Source: a bacterium | GTDB taxonomy: Bacteria; SZUA-79; Acidulodesulfobacterales; Acidulodesulfobacteraceae | NCBI GenBank assembly: GCA_021809845.1 | Contig: JAJZJW010000015.1 | Span: forward strand, 1 to 39,299 | Direction: 5' to 3' | Length of the DNA: 39,299 nucleotides | Shown: piece after piece, positions 31,960 to 39,158 of the stretch | Position numbering within the stretch: position 1 is the first letter of the stretch | Layout: each line of letters begins with the position of its first letter | Notes under the pieces: model-generated | Seen by the model: only the letters and a program-made list of their open reading frames with translations | The model's database searches: none | Told to the model about the DNA's origin: nothing | Program-made: the position numbers and the translations under genes

Positions 31960-32379
31960 TTTTTTAATATAAACTATGAAATTTAATTAATTTATGTAAT
32001 GGGTGAATTACCTATTTACTTTTGGATTCAATTAATTAATACGTATTAGTCTGCGTGAGCCGCAAGCGGCTTTAAACCGTACATCTCTCCTTCTAAAAAG
32101 AGAGGGTTTCGCAGTTTATTACTAAATATTCATCCTGTCTGCCAGAAAGCCGGAGCTCCTATAATCCAACATATGATAATAATAAAACAATTATTATATT
32201 TTATTTATTTTATTTATATACTTGCACAAATAATATTATAGCAAAAATATCACTGAACGGAGTATCTGTTTATTTTATTTATATATTTACAAAAATAATA
32301 CTATAGCAAAAATATCACTGAACGGAGTATCTGTTTATTTTATTTATATATTTACAAAAATAATATTATAGCAAAAATA
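31960..32379. other. 420-bp gap with scar-like hairpin element and tandem repeats
   Basis: Between the thioredoxin-like gene and the GcvH-like gene lie a 64-bp branched hairpin element (32051-32114) and two 65-bp tandem repeats plus a partial third (32206-32385). No gene is visible. Confidence 0.6.
32051..32114 (-). mobile_element. Branched hairpin element resembling an IS200/IS605 right end
   Basis: CTGCG (32051-32055) pairs with CGCAG (32110-32114) around two inner hairpins: AGCCGC-AA-GCGGCT (32058-32071) and AAACC...CTCTC paired with GAGAG...GGTTT (32074-32109). The minus-strand reading AAACCCTCTC...GAGAGATGTAC resembles the hairpins at right ends of IS605-type elements, which also form the 3' end of TnpB guide RNAs. 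No tnpA or tnpB gene is near, so it would be an orphan end or a palindrome-associated MITE. A structured leader RNA for the thioredoxin-cyclase operon is the alternative. Confidence 0.45.
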
Positions 32380-32385
32380 TCACTG
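32206..32385. repeat. 65-bp tandem repeats at the 3' end of the GcvH-like gene
   Basis: Units 32256-32320 and 32321-32385 are nearly identical (one substitution), and 32206-32255 is a partial copy. The inner unit includes the stop codon and last base pairs of the GcvH-like gene. Confidence 0.95.
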
Positions 32386-32829
32386 GCTGGAACACCTCAT
32401 GCATTGAATTTGCTCTTTTATAATTTTTTCTCTGTAGAGCTCAACGGCTTCTTTCCCTGTTACAAGAAATTTGAGTTCATCTAAATTGGAAGCTTTAACT
32501 TTTGTCACCCACCCGTCGGTATAAGGAAGTATATTTAATAAAAGAGGGTCATTTAAAAGCTTTTCATTGACCTCTATTATTTCACCGGAAACGGGCGACG
32601 GAATAGGTCCAACCCATTTTCCGCTTTCTATTGTGGCAGTATTGCCGCGTCTGTTAACCATTGACCCAATTTTTTTAAATGTAACATGAAGAATTTTCCC
32701 CGCCTGCGTCTGAGCGACATCAGTCATTCCTAAAATCACTATATTATTATCCACAGGTTTAGCCCATGTATCTTTTTCCGTATCGTAATAAATATCTTCA
32801 GGCAATTCGCATCCTTGAACTTCAGCCAT
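32380..32829 (-). CDS. GcvH-like lipoyl carrier protein
   Basis: This 149-aa protein has the H-protein fold: VILGMTDVAQTQAGKILHV, then the lipoylation loop ATIESGKWVGPIPSPVSGEI (Lys about 76) and NEKLLNDPLLLN. True glycine-cleavage H proteins usually have ESVKA at this loop. ESGKWVGP instead recalls the lipoate-binding proteins (LbpA type) that work with heterodisulfide-reductase-like complexes in sulfur metabolism. The C-terminus ends in CMRCSSQ, an extra CxxC seldom seen in GcvH. No gcvT, gcvP or hdr genes are in the window, so the partner is unknown. GGAG precedes the start, and the gene diverges from the hemerythrin gene. Confidence 0.7.
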   Translation of the reverse strand: MAEVQGCELPEDIYYDTEKDTWAKPVDNNIVILGMTDVAQTQAGKILHVTFKKIGSMVNRRGNTATIESGKWVGPIPSPVSGEIIEVNEKLLNDPLLLNILPYTDGWVTKVKASNLDELKFLVTGKEAVELYREKIIKEQIQCMRCSSQ

Positions 32830-32947
32830 AATAATATCTCCAGGTTTATATTTTATTATCGTATTTAATAAAACATATTTAATAAAAACAACTATAACAT
32901 CTTATTATTGTACTATTGTTATAATAATTCTTTATTTTAAATATTCA

Positions 32948-32963
32948 TGTGATTTTTATCACT
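32948..32963. promoter_or_regulatory. CRP/HcpR-type binding site upstream of the hemerythrin gene
   Basis: TGTGA-N6-TCAC with an inner perfect dyad GTGAT-TTTT-ATCAC (32949-32962) stands about 160 bp before hemerythrin. A TAAAAT (32986-32991) places a transcription start about 42 bp from its centre, a typical spacing for an activator of the CRP/FNR superfamily. HcpR, the nitrosative-stress regulator of related bacteria, uses TTGTGA-N6-TCACAA. The site is also 119 bp upstream of the divergent GcvH-like start. Confidence 0.5.
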
Positions 32964-33123
32964 GATATTTATATTATATATATGATAAAATTTAAAAATG
33001 GCTCATATAATTATATAAAAAATATTATATCCATGTATATATTTTAACTTAATAAATTATAAATTTAAAATATTTTATCAAAATTAATCAAATTTTCAAA
33101 GTTAAAAATAAGCGGAGGATTTT

Positions 33124-33636
33124 ATGGATATTATTACGGATACTACTGCTATGCTGGATCCGATAGACGCGTTAAAAAGCGACCACGAAGCAGTGAGGGT
33201 TGTTTTGGGTAATCTTGACGGTTATTTGAGAAAAATAGCGGGTCAAATATCTGATTCTTTGAGAAAAAATCTAATAGGTCAGCTTAACGAAATCACTTCT
33301 TTTGTTGACAAAGACCTAGAAATACATTTTAAAAAAGAAGAGAATGTGCTGTTTCCCGTTCTTGGAAATTATATAGGCATAGAAACAGGACCTATTCACG
33401 TAATGCTTTTGGAACATGAGCAGTCAAGGAAGCTTTCGAAAGAATTTAAAGATGCTATAATAGAATATTCGGCAGATGGCGAGTATGAAAATATCGTATC
33501 AAAAGGAGACGGCCTGATACAGTTGTTATCCGAACACATAGAAAAAGAAGATAATATTTTGTTTAATATGGCAGAAATGCAATTAACCAATGAAGAAAAA
33601 AATGAAATTATGGGCAAAATGAGAACTATTAAATAA
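33124..33636 (+). CDS. Hemerythrin-domain (HHE) protein
   Basis: This 170-aa four-helix protein has the di-iron ligands of the HHE family: DHE (about 20-22), HFKKEE (about 65-70), HVMLLEHEQ (about 86-94) and EHIEKED (about 138-144). Stand-alone cytosolic proteins of this type bind NO or O2 or supply iron for cluster repair (YtfE/RIC-like), but the RIC N-terminal Cys domain is missing. GGAGG precedes ATG. Its neighbours (double DUF2249, a 12-TM oxidase-like protein, a DUF59 protein) are a common nitrosative-stress gene set, and a CRP-type site lies upstream. The last codons are duplicated downstream (33670-33797). Confidence 0.9.
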   Translation: MDIITDTTAMLDPIDALKSDHEAVRVVLGNLDGYLRKIAGQISDSLRKNLIGQLNEITSFVDKDLEIHFKKEENVLFPVLGNYIGIETGPIHVMLLEHEQSRKLSKEFKDAIIEYSADGEYENIVSKGDGLIQLLSEHIEKEDNILFNMAEMQLTNEEKNEIMGKMRTIK

Positions 33637-33797
33637 TTAATCCAATAAAAATAAAAAATGAGGAAAATAAAAAAGAAGCTCATATTTTGTTTAATACGGC
33701 AGAAATGCAATTAAGCAATGAAGAAAAAAATGAAATTATGGGCAAAATGAGAACTATTAAATAATTAATCCAATAAAAATAAAAAATGAGGAAAGTA
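33542..33797. repeat. Tandem 128-bp duplication of the hemerythrin 3' end and spacer
   Basis: Positions 33542-33669 recur at 33670-33797 with few changes (for example TATGG to TACGG). The unit carries the final roughly 30 codons, stop and spacer, including a GAGG ribosome site that serves the DUF2249 gene only in the second copy. Confidence 0.95.
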
Positions 33798-33799
33798 AA

Positions 33800-34348
33800 A
33801 TGGTTCACGGAAAATTAAAAAAAATAAGATTAGATGTAAGAGAAGACATAGCAAAGGGAAATGACCCGTTTCAAAAAATAATGGAAACGATAAACTCTAT
33901 AGAAGACGACGAAGCATTAGAAATTATCAACAGCTTTGAGCCTTTTCCGCTCTATTCCGTACTTAAAAACAAAGGATTTGAACATACTACAGAACACCTT
34001 GACGACGGATTTTATATCACTTTCTACAAAATAGACAATCCAGTTAATCGCAAAAACAAAATTGCTGATGATGAAGACTGGAAAAATGAAAATAATTTCA
34101 ACGACGAAGACTTAAAAAAACTTGCCCACTGCAAAGAAATAGAACTTGATGTCAGAGAATTAGAGCCTCCGCAGCCTCTTTTGAAGATTTTCGAAATTAT
34201 TGATAATATGGATAAAGATGCTGCATTATCCATAATTCACGACAGAAAACCAATACATTTATATCCGAGACTGAAAGATGCGGGATTTAAATTTTTAACG
34301 GAAGACACCGGAAATGATTTATATTCCATAAAAGTTTGGAGAAATTAG
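33800..34348 (+). CDS. Protein with two DUF2249 domains
   Basis: The 182-aa product contains two tandem copies of the small DUF2249 fold: residues about 7-73 (LDVREDIAKGNDPFQKI, then FEPFPLYSVLKNKGFEH) and about 112-180 (LDVRELEPPQPLLKIFEIID, then RKPIHLYPRLKDAGF). An acidic linker joins them. DUF2249 proteins cluster with nitric-oxide reductase, hemerythrin and SufT-like genes and are thought to act with iron or NO, but no activity is established. Most examples have one domain. GAGG lies 8 bases before ATG. It probably shares the hemerythrin transcript. Confidence 0.85.
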   Translation: MVHGKLKKIRLDVREDIAKGNDPFQKIMETINSIEDDEALEIINSFEPFPLYSVLKNKGFEHTTEHLDDGFYITFYKIDNPVNRKNKIADDEDWKNENNFNDEDLKKLAHCKEIELDVRELEPPQPLLKIFEIIDNMDKDAALSIIHDRKPIHLYPRLKDAGFKFLTEDTGNDLYSIKVWRN

Positions 34349-34400
34349 AAATTTTTAGAGTAAAGTAAATTAATCAGCTTTCTAACAATATAATTTTTAA

Positions 34401-34440
34401 GGTGAACTACCCCTCCCTTACGGAAGGGGACTTCTCGGCA
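34401..34440 (-). mobile_element. Orphan IS605/TnpB-type right-end hairpin
   Basis: On the minus strand the stretch reads GAGAAGTCCCC, a hairpin, then GGGGTAGTTCACC. That is very close to the right end of IS605-family elements (GAAGCCCC...GGGGTAGTTCAC), the part that becomes the scaffold of TnpB guide RNA. The stem is CCCCT/AGGGG or CCCTT/AAGGG with ACGG between. No transposase or tnpB gene is adjacent, so this looks like a relic or a MITE. It lies between converging DUF2249 and oxidase-like genes and could also act as a terminator. Confidence 0.6.
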
Positions 34441-34485
34441 ATGTTAGTTAAATTAAATTGAAGCACCATACTTTTAGGATGTTTT

Positions 34486-35760
34486 TTAAGCATTTTTTTC
34501 CATAATTAACAAATTTACGAAAAATATCAATGAAGCAGCTGCCAGTATTACGGATAAAATTCTTATTAAGCCGACATCCGTAATAAGTAAAGCAAAAGAC
34601 ATAATCGGAATAGCCGCTATGAATAATGTTACATCAAAATATTGAAGATATTTTTTCTGCATATTGCCTATTAAACCTTTATAAGCCCCTTTTTTAACCT
34701 TTTCAAATTTTTTAAGGCTTATAAGAAATGGAAATATTTTATGCAAAAAACCTATTATCGCCATACCTGCATAACCAAACAGTCCGATAAATCCAAACAT
34801 ATAATAAATACCCTGATTTTCGGCTATCGCTCTTGCGGGTAAAAACAATATGATATTACCGATAAAAACCGCGGACAGTAAAAAAAGAATGCCGGCATAC
34901 AGGTAAAAAATAGTAATATCTAATTTTTTTTTAATCCTGCCGTTCATTAGTCTATAAAATTCAAAAGAGAATAAGATTATTCCAGCCGATAATAAAAAAT
35001 CTCCTACATAAAAAAAATTTTGACCAAATGAACTGTAGAAACCGTTTACTATTGAGGATATTATTATCAAAATTATTCCTGAATTTAATAATATAAAATC
35101 TGTTATCCATATAAAATTTCCGGGTTTTTTTGTCATATAAAACATAGGGAGCAGGCGATAGGATATTGCAATAAACAGCATTACGATAAAACCGGCAGAC
35201 ATAATATAGATATGGCTCGTTAATGAATCAAAAATATATTTACCTATTATGCTATTATAATAAAAAGAAACGGCCATGTATGCGCCTGCAGAAATCCCGA
35301 TAAAAAGGTAGATATAAGCAAATAGGACGCCGAAACTCGTATAATCCCATTTTCTTATTTTCTTTAAACTTAGCATAATATTTATATCATAAATTAGAAC
35401 TGATATAAATAAAAGAATGCCTCCAAATGCTATAAGCTCGGTATTAAAATAGTGCATGCCCGCAACAAAGATTATAAGGGATGCGGCATAGCCATAATAA
35501 ACATAATAAAATATTTTATCAAAGGCTATCTTTACGCCAAGCGCCACGGGCAGCAGCATATACGAGGCACCCATTATTACCATAAGAAGAAAACCAAGCG
35601 TGAGAATATGCGTCAGAGCAATAATTTTTGTATTCATAAAAAAATAAGTCAAAAAACTGGTTGAATCAATCATCATATAGCAAAAAAATAGTATTAAAAA
35701 TACAGATGCTGTTTTAATATGCTTTAAAGCAATGTTGACAGAGCTATCTCCAGAATCCAT
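34486..35760 (-). CDS. 12-TM heme-copper-oxidase subunit-I/NnrS-like membrane protein
   Basis: This 424-aa protein has twelve hydrophobic segments, the number typical of the catalytic subunit of heme-copper oxidases. His residues occur in segments 2 (ALTHILTLGF), 3 (GMHYF), 6 (SHIYIMSAGF) and 10 (GFLHKIFPFL). Segments 2 and 6 share a pattern H-x8-GF-x2-M-x5-SYxLLP, suggesting an internal repeat. It is shorter and lacks the full Cu-site His set, so it is likelier a heme-binding relative (NnrS or cbb3-subunit-I-like) than a terminal oxidase. Its company (hemerythrin, DUF2249, DUF59) is that of NO-response clusters. GGAG precedes ATG. Confidence 0.6.
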   Translation of the reverse strand: MDSGDSSVNIALKHIKTASVFLILFFCYMMIDSTSFLTYFFMNTKIIALTHILTLGFLLMVIMGASYMLLPVALGVKIAFDKIFYYVYYGYAASLIIFVAGMHYFNTELIAFGGILLFISVLIYDINIMLSLKKIRKWDYTSFGVLFAYIYLFIGISAGAYMAVSFYYNSIIGKYIFDSLTSHIYIMSAGFIVMLFIAISYRLLPMFYMTKKPGNFIWITDFILLNSGIILIIISSIVNGFYSSFGQNFFYVGDFLLSAGIILFSFEFYRLMNGRIKKKLDITIFYLYAGILFLLSAVFIGNIILFLPARAIAENQGIYYMFGFIGLFGYAGMAIIGFLHKIFPFLISLKKFEKVKKGAYKGLIGNMQKKYLQYFDVTLFIAAIPIMSFALLITDVGLIRILSVILAAASLIFFVNLLIMEKNA

Positions 35761-35799
35761 TTTTGTACTCCCGCATAAAATATAGTTTATTACTATTAT

Positions 35800-36105
35800 T
35801 TACCTATTTTTAAGCTTTTTAAGAACATCCGGTTTGAGCATAGAATAATTCCATTCCGGTTCCCAGACAATATTGACTTCCGCATCTTTTACGCCTTCAA
35901 TTTTTTTTAAAGATTCTTCTACTTCAAATTTTAAAACATTGCTCAACGGGCATCCTCTTGACGTTAAAGTCATCTTTAGAACTATTTTCTTATTTTGTTC
36001 ATTAATTTTTATATCATATATCAACCCAAGGTCAACAATGTTTATTTCGAGCTCCGGGTCAACAACGCTTTTCAAGTTTTCTAAAACGATTTCTTTTGTG
36101 AGCAT
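35800..36105 (-). CDS. DUF59/MIP18 family protein (SufT/PaaD-like)
   Basis: The 101-aa product reads VVDPELEINIVDLGLIYDI (about 14-32) and KMTLTSRGCPLSNVLKFEVEESLKKIEGVKDAEVNIVWEP (about 45-84), the signature of DUF59. RGCP carries the conserved Cys. Members such as SufT help mature iron-sulfur proteins. Placed upstream of the oxidase-like gene in the same direction (39 bp gap), it probably shares its operon. Three 78-bp tandem repeats lie immediately before its start. Confidence 0.9.
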   Translation of the reverse strand: MLTKEIVLENLKSVVDPELEINIVDLGLIYDIKINEQNKKIVLKMTLTSRGCPLSNVLKFEVEESLKKIEGVKDAEVNIVWEPEWNYSMLKPDVLKKLKNR

Positions 36106-36109
36106 AATT

Positions 36110-36335
36110 ACACCGCTGTTATTTTTTTAATTATTTTTTATTTAAATTTTTATTTAAAATTTAAAGCTAATATTTGATAATTGTAATACACCGCTGTTAT
36201 TTTTTTAATTATTTTTTATTTAAATTTTTATTTAAAATTTAAAGCTAATATTTGATAATTGTAATACACCGCTGTTATTTTTTTTAATTTTTTTTAAAGA
36301 TATTTAAGGCTAATCTTTGATAATTGTTTACATTT
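36110..36335. repeat. 78-bp tandem repeats before the DUF59 start
   Basis: Units 36110-36187 and 36188-36265 are identical or nearly so, and a third, decayed copy begins at 36266. The first starts five bases upstream of the ATG and carries the ACACCGCTG that precedes it, so two decoy leader regions lie behind the real one. Confidence 0.95.
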
Positions 36336-36434
36336 GATAATCATTTGCACTTCTTTTATTTATATATTATATTATAACAATAAAAATGAAAAATAAATTG
36401 ATTATTGCCACAATTTTTTTTATTTTTCATCTAC

Positions 36435-36463
36435 TTGACTTCTGTTATAATTTTAGATAGTAT
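36435..36463 (+). promoter_or_regulatory. Promoter of the TPR gene
   Basis: TTGACT (36435-36440) and TAGTAT (36458-36463) are 17 bp apart. The transcript would have a leader of about 140 nt before the ATG at 36610. Confidence 0.5.
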
Positions 36464-36609
36464 AAATAATAAAGCGGTACAGCAATTAGTTTCTTCTATG
36501 TAATTACATTAACTATAAATAATAATAAAATATCTAAATAAAATTTAATAAAATAATATTAAAATAAACATTAAAAATGAACATTAAATATCAAAATGGA
36601 GAGTTTGTT

Positions 36610-36993
36610 ATGAATTTAATATCCGAAAGATTGAAAAATGTCATTATTGTTTCTTTTTTAACAATATTTTCAATTGGCGTTTTTAGTGTATTTATGCAGT
36701 CAAACGCCTACGCACATAAAATGATGAATGTAAACAACCCTATCTTTCAATTTAAAAAGGGTATGGGTGCATTGAAAGGCGGATATAATTACACAGCAAT
36801 ACAGCACTTTCAAAAGGCTATACTTTTAAAACCGCACTTTGCAGATGCTTGGGGAAAAATGGGAATTGCTCTGCACCGTCTAGGTTTTCCATCTCTTGGT
36901 ATTGTTTCACTCAAAAAAGCGCTTTCATATAATCCAAAACTCGTATGGGCAAAAAAATTTCTAAAAAAATACATGGCGGAAACTGGTAGATAA
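36610..36993 (+). CDS. Secreted TPR protein
   Basis: The start is taken at ATG 36610 (GGAG eight bases before); an earlier ATG at 36577 would make the ribosome site internal. The 127-aa product has a signal or membrane segment (about 10-36, ending NAYAH) and two TPR motifs from about 43: FKKGMGALKGGYNYTAIQHF, then KPHFADAWGKMGIALHRLGFPSLGIVSL, then NPKLVWAKKFL. TPRs bind other proteins, here probably in the periplasm. No partner is evident. It is not clearly linked to the following DUF5752/treT pair, 206 bp further on. Confidence 0.75.
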   Translation: MNLISERLKNVIIVSFLTIFSIGVFSVFMQSNAYAHKMMNVNNPIFQFKKGMGALKGGYNYTAIQHFQKAILLKPHFADAWGKMGIALHRLGFPSLGIVSLKKALSYNPKLVWAKKFLKKYMAETGR

Positions 36994-37199
36994 TTTTTAT
37001 GCTCAATATATTTCTATCTGTAATTTATGTTTAATATATTTATACATTTATAACCAATATATTTATATCTAATAATAATTTAGTATTAAATAACTAAAAT
37101 ATTAATAAATTATTAGAGGTATTTTTATATTGGTTTTAAATTTCAATATAACTAATATTACCGTTAATATATATTTTGAACTGTTAAAACGTTATAGCT

Positions 37200-37856
37200 A
37201 TGAGCAATATTCAAGCAAAATACCCGTTCAGATTTTTTGTTAAACTTAGTCTTCCTCAATTAACAGGTTTATTTGCGTTAAATCTGAATGACTTTCTTAA
37301 AGGCATTAAAATCTCGGACGATGCTATATTATATTACCACACACATCATTTCTTATTACAATTTCATAACACTGCACCGGCGGCCCCTAATGATTTTGCT
37401 TATTGGGTTAACAATGTGCTTGGTGAAAATTTGCTGGCTGAACAACTAGCTAGTATTGATATGTTCAGCTTTAATTCAATGGAAGAATTCAAACTGAAAC
37501 TTGTTGAAATTATTGAAAACTTTATTTATAAAAATAAGAAAACAAGACAGGTAGAAATGTCTTCCAGATTTAATTTTATTAAATCGGTAACATACGTAAT
37601 GGATACAAAAAAATACGCTTATTCTCTTGCTGATTTTGTAAATATTCTGCAGAGCTTATCCATCTATTGTCTATATTACCATTTCTTTGAATCTTCTTTC
37701 AGATTAAAAGAAAGAAAAAATGATTTCTCAATGTGGATAGCCAACGAATTTAAATTAACGGAACTTGCCGATAAAATTAATAATCTTGACCCTTATACCC
37801 ATACAATGAACGAACTTAAAAATGCCATCATAAAATTAGTAAAACAATATCAATAA
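37200..37856 (+). CDS. DUF5752 family protein
   Basis: This 218-aa protein begins PFRFFVKLSLPQLTGLFALN and has ILYYHTHHFLLQFHNTAPAAPNDFAYWV (about 43-70), then LGENLLAEQLASIDMFSF. That pattern is typical of DUF5752, a helical family that travels with trehalose/glycosyl transferases. HTHH and PNDFAYW are its most recognisable parts. The next gene, treT, starts 66 bp downstream, as expected. The biochemical role is unknown. No Shine-Dalgarno is present; TTATAG lies just before ATG, so translation may start on a leaderless or nearly leaderless mRNA. Confidence 0.8.
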   Translation: MSNIQAKYPFRFFVKLSLPQLTGLFALNLNDFLKGIKISDDAILYYHTHHFLLQFHNTAPAAPNDFAYWVNNVLGENLLAEQLASIDMFSFNSMEEFKLKLVEIIENFIYKNKKTRQVEMSSRFNFIKSVTYVMDTKKYAYSLADFVNILQSLSIYCLYYHFFESSFRLKERKNDFSMWIANEFKLTELADKINNLDPYTHTMNELKNAIIKLVKQYQ

Positions 37857-37922
37857 GAACAATAATAAAATTCTTAATTTTTGTCTGCATTTTTTACCAC
37901 TTTAAAAATCTTATAATTTATT

Positions 37923-39158
37923 ATGAACTCAATAAATGATTACGCCGAGATTGTCGGCAAAGAAACAATAGACGAACTTCAAGAAATTGCATCCCATTTA
38001 GAAGGGAAAGTTATACAAAATATTAATTCAACCGCTGTCGGCGGAGGCGTTGCAGAAATATTAATCAGAATGATACCCCTCCTTAAAGAAGTGAATGTAA
38101 AGGCTGAATGGGATTTTGTTAAAGGAGGAGAGAAATTTTTTGAAATTACAAAAAAAATTCACAATTCTCTCCATGGAGTGTCCGATGTTATTATAACAAA
38201 AGAAGAATTTGATTATTTTGATAAAATTACAAATGATAATTTGACTGAAATGAATTTAAACGGGGATATAATATTTATACACGACCCTCAGCCTATCGGG
38301 CTTGTTGCGGCAAAAAGAAAAGCAGGTTTTAAAGAAAAAAAATTTATATGGCGATGCCATATAGATATCAGTTCCGCTAATGTAAACACTTTTAACTTTT
38401 TAAAAAAATATATAGAGCTCTACGACGTCTCAGTATTTTCTTCTCCTTTATTTTCAAAAAAATTAAAAATTCCTCAGATGTTAATTTCCCCTTCAATTGA
38501 CCCTTTATCCGACAAGAATAAAGAACTTGACGCGAAACAGATTATTGAAGTGGCAAACAGATTTAATATAGATTTAGATAGAAAAATACTGACTCAAGTA
38601 TCGAGGTTTGACAGATTAAAAGACCCGCTCGGTGTAATTGACGTGTACAGATTAGTCAAAAAATACACTGACTGCCAGCTTATTTTAGTCGGCGGCGCTG
38701 CCGACGACGATCCGGAAGGCATGGAAGTATACAAAGAGGTTCTCGAAAAAGCTGATGGTGATAAAGATATTTTTGTTTTAAACCTGACACCTACAAGCAA
38801 CATTGAAATTAATGCAATCCAGAGAATGTCAACCGTTATCCTGCAAAAATCGATAAAAGAGGGGTTCGGACTTACTGTCTCGGAAAGCTTATGGAAAAAG
38901 AAACCGACCATTGCGTCAGCAGTTGGCGGCATTCCTCTGCAAATAACCCATAATTATTCAGGATTGCTTTCAAGAACAATTGAAGGAACTGCACTTTACG
39001 CAAAACAGCTTCTTCAAAACCCTGAATATGCAAATAAGTTAGGTCTTAATGGATATGAACATGTTAAAAACAATTTTCTTATTACAAGACATTTAAGAGA
39101 TTATTTACTACTATTTATAAAAACACAATATAATAACGAAAATATTATTTATTTGTAA
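37923..39158 (+). CDS. treT: Trehalose glycosyltransferring synthase (GT4)
   Basis: This 411-aa GT4-type glycosyltransferase most likely joins a nucleotide-activated glucose to glucose to give trehalose. N-terminal INSTAVGGGVAEILIRMIPL (about 35-54) is a TreT hallmark. The GT-B nucleotide-binding half has QVSRFDRLKDPLGVIDVYRLV (about 224-244), LVGGAADDDPEG and the acidic motif EGFGLTVSESLW (about 314-325). The final His-rich HTH-like start typical of glycogen synthases is absent. The preceding gene encodes DUF5752, its usual partner. A TATAAT lies five bases before ATG, suggesting a leaderless transcript. Its C-terminal part is duplicated downstream (39180 to the window end). Confidence 0.85.
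   Translation: MNSINDYAEIVGKETIDELQEIASHLEGKVIQNINSTAVGGGVAEILIRMIPLLKEVNVKAEWDFVKGGEKFFEITKKIHNSLHGVSDVIITKEEFDYFDKITNDNLTEMNLNGDIIFIHDPQPIGLVAAKRKAGFKEKKFIWRCHIDISSANVNTFNFLKKYIELYDVSVFSSPLFSKKLKIPQMLISPSIDPLSDKNKELDAKQIIEVANRFNIDLDRKILTQVSRFDRLKDPLGVIDVYRLVKKYTDCQLILVGGAADDDPEGMEVYKEVLEKADGDKDIFVLNLTPTSNIEINAIQRMSTVILQKSIKEGFGLTVSESLWKKKPTIASAVGGIPLQITHNYSGLLSRTIEGTALYAKQLLQNPEYANKLGLNGYEHVKNNFLITRHLRDYLLLFIKTQYNNENIIYL

Larger units (their letters stand above)
36106..36609. other. 504-bp gap with repeats and a promoter
   Basis: Between DUF59 and the TPR gene lie the 78-bp repeats (36110-36335) and a promoter (36435-36463). No gene is seen. Confidence 0.6.

Noticed and set aside
32051-32114. 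c-di-GMP riboswitch for the thioredoxin-cyclase operon
   Set aside because: The three-way-junction shape and position were tempting, but the conserved tetraloop-receptor and GC-rich core of GEMM RNAs are missing, and the sequence fits an IS605-type end better.
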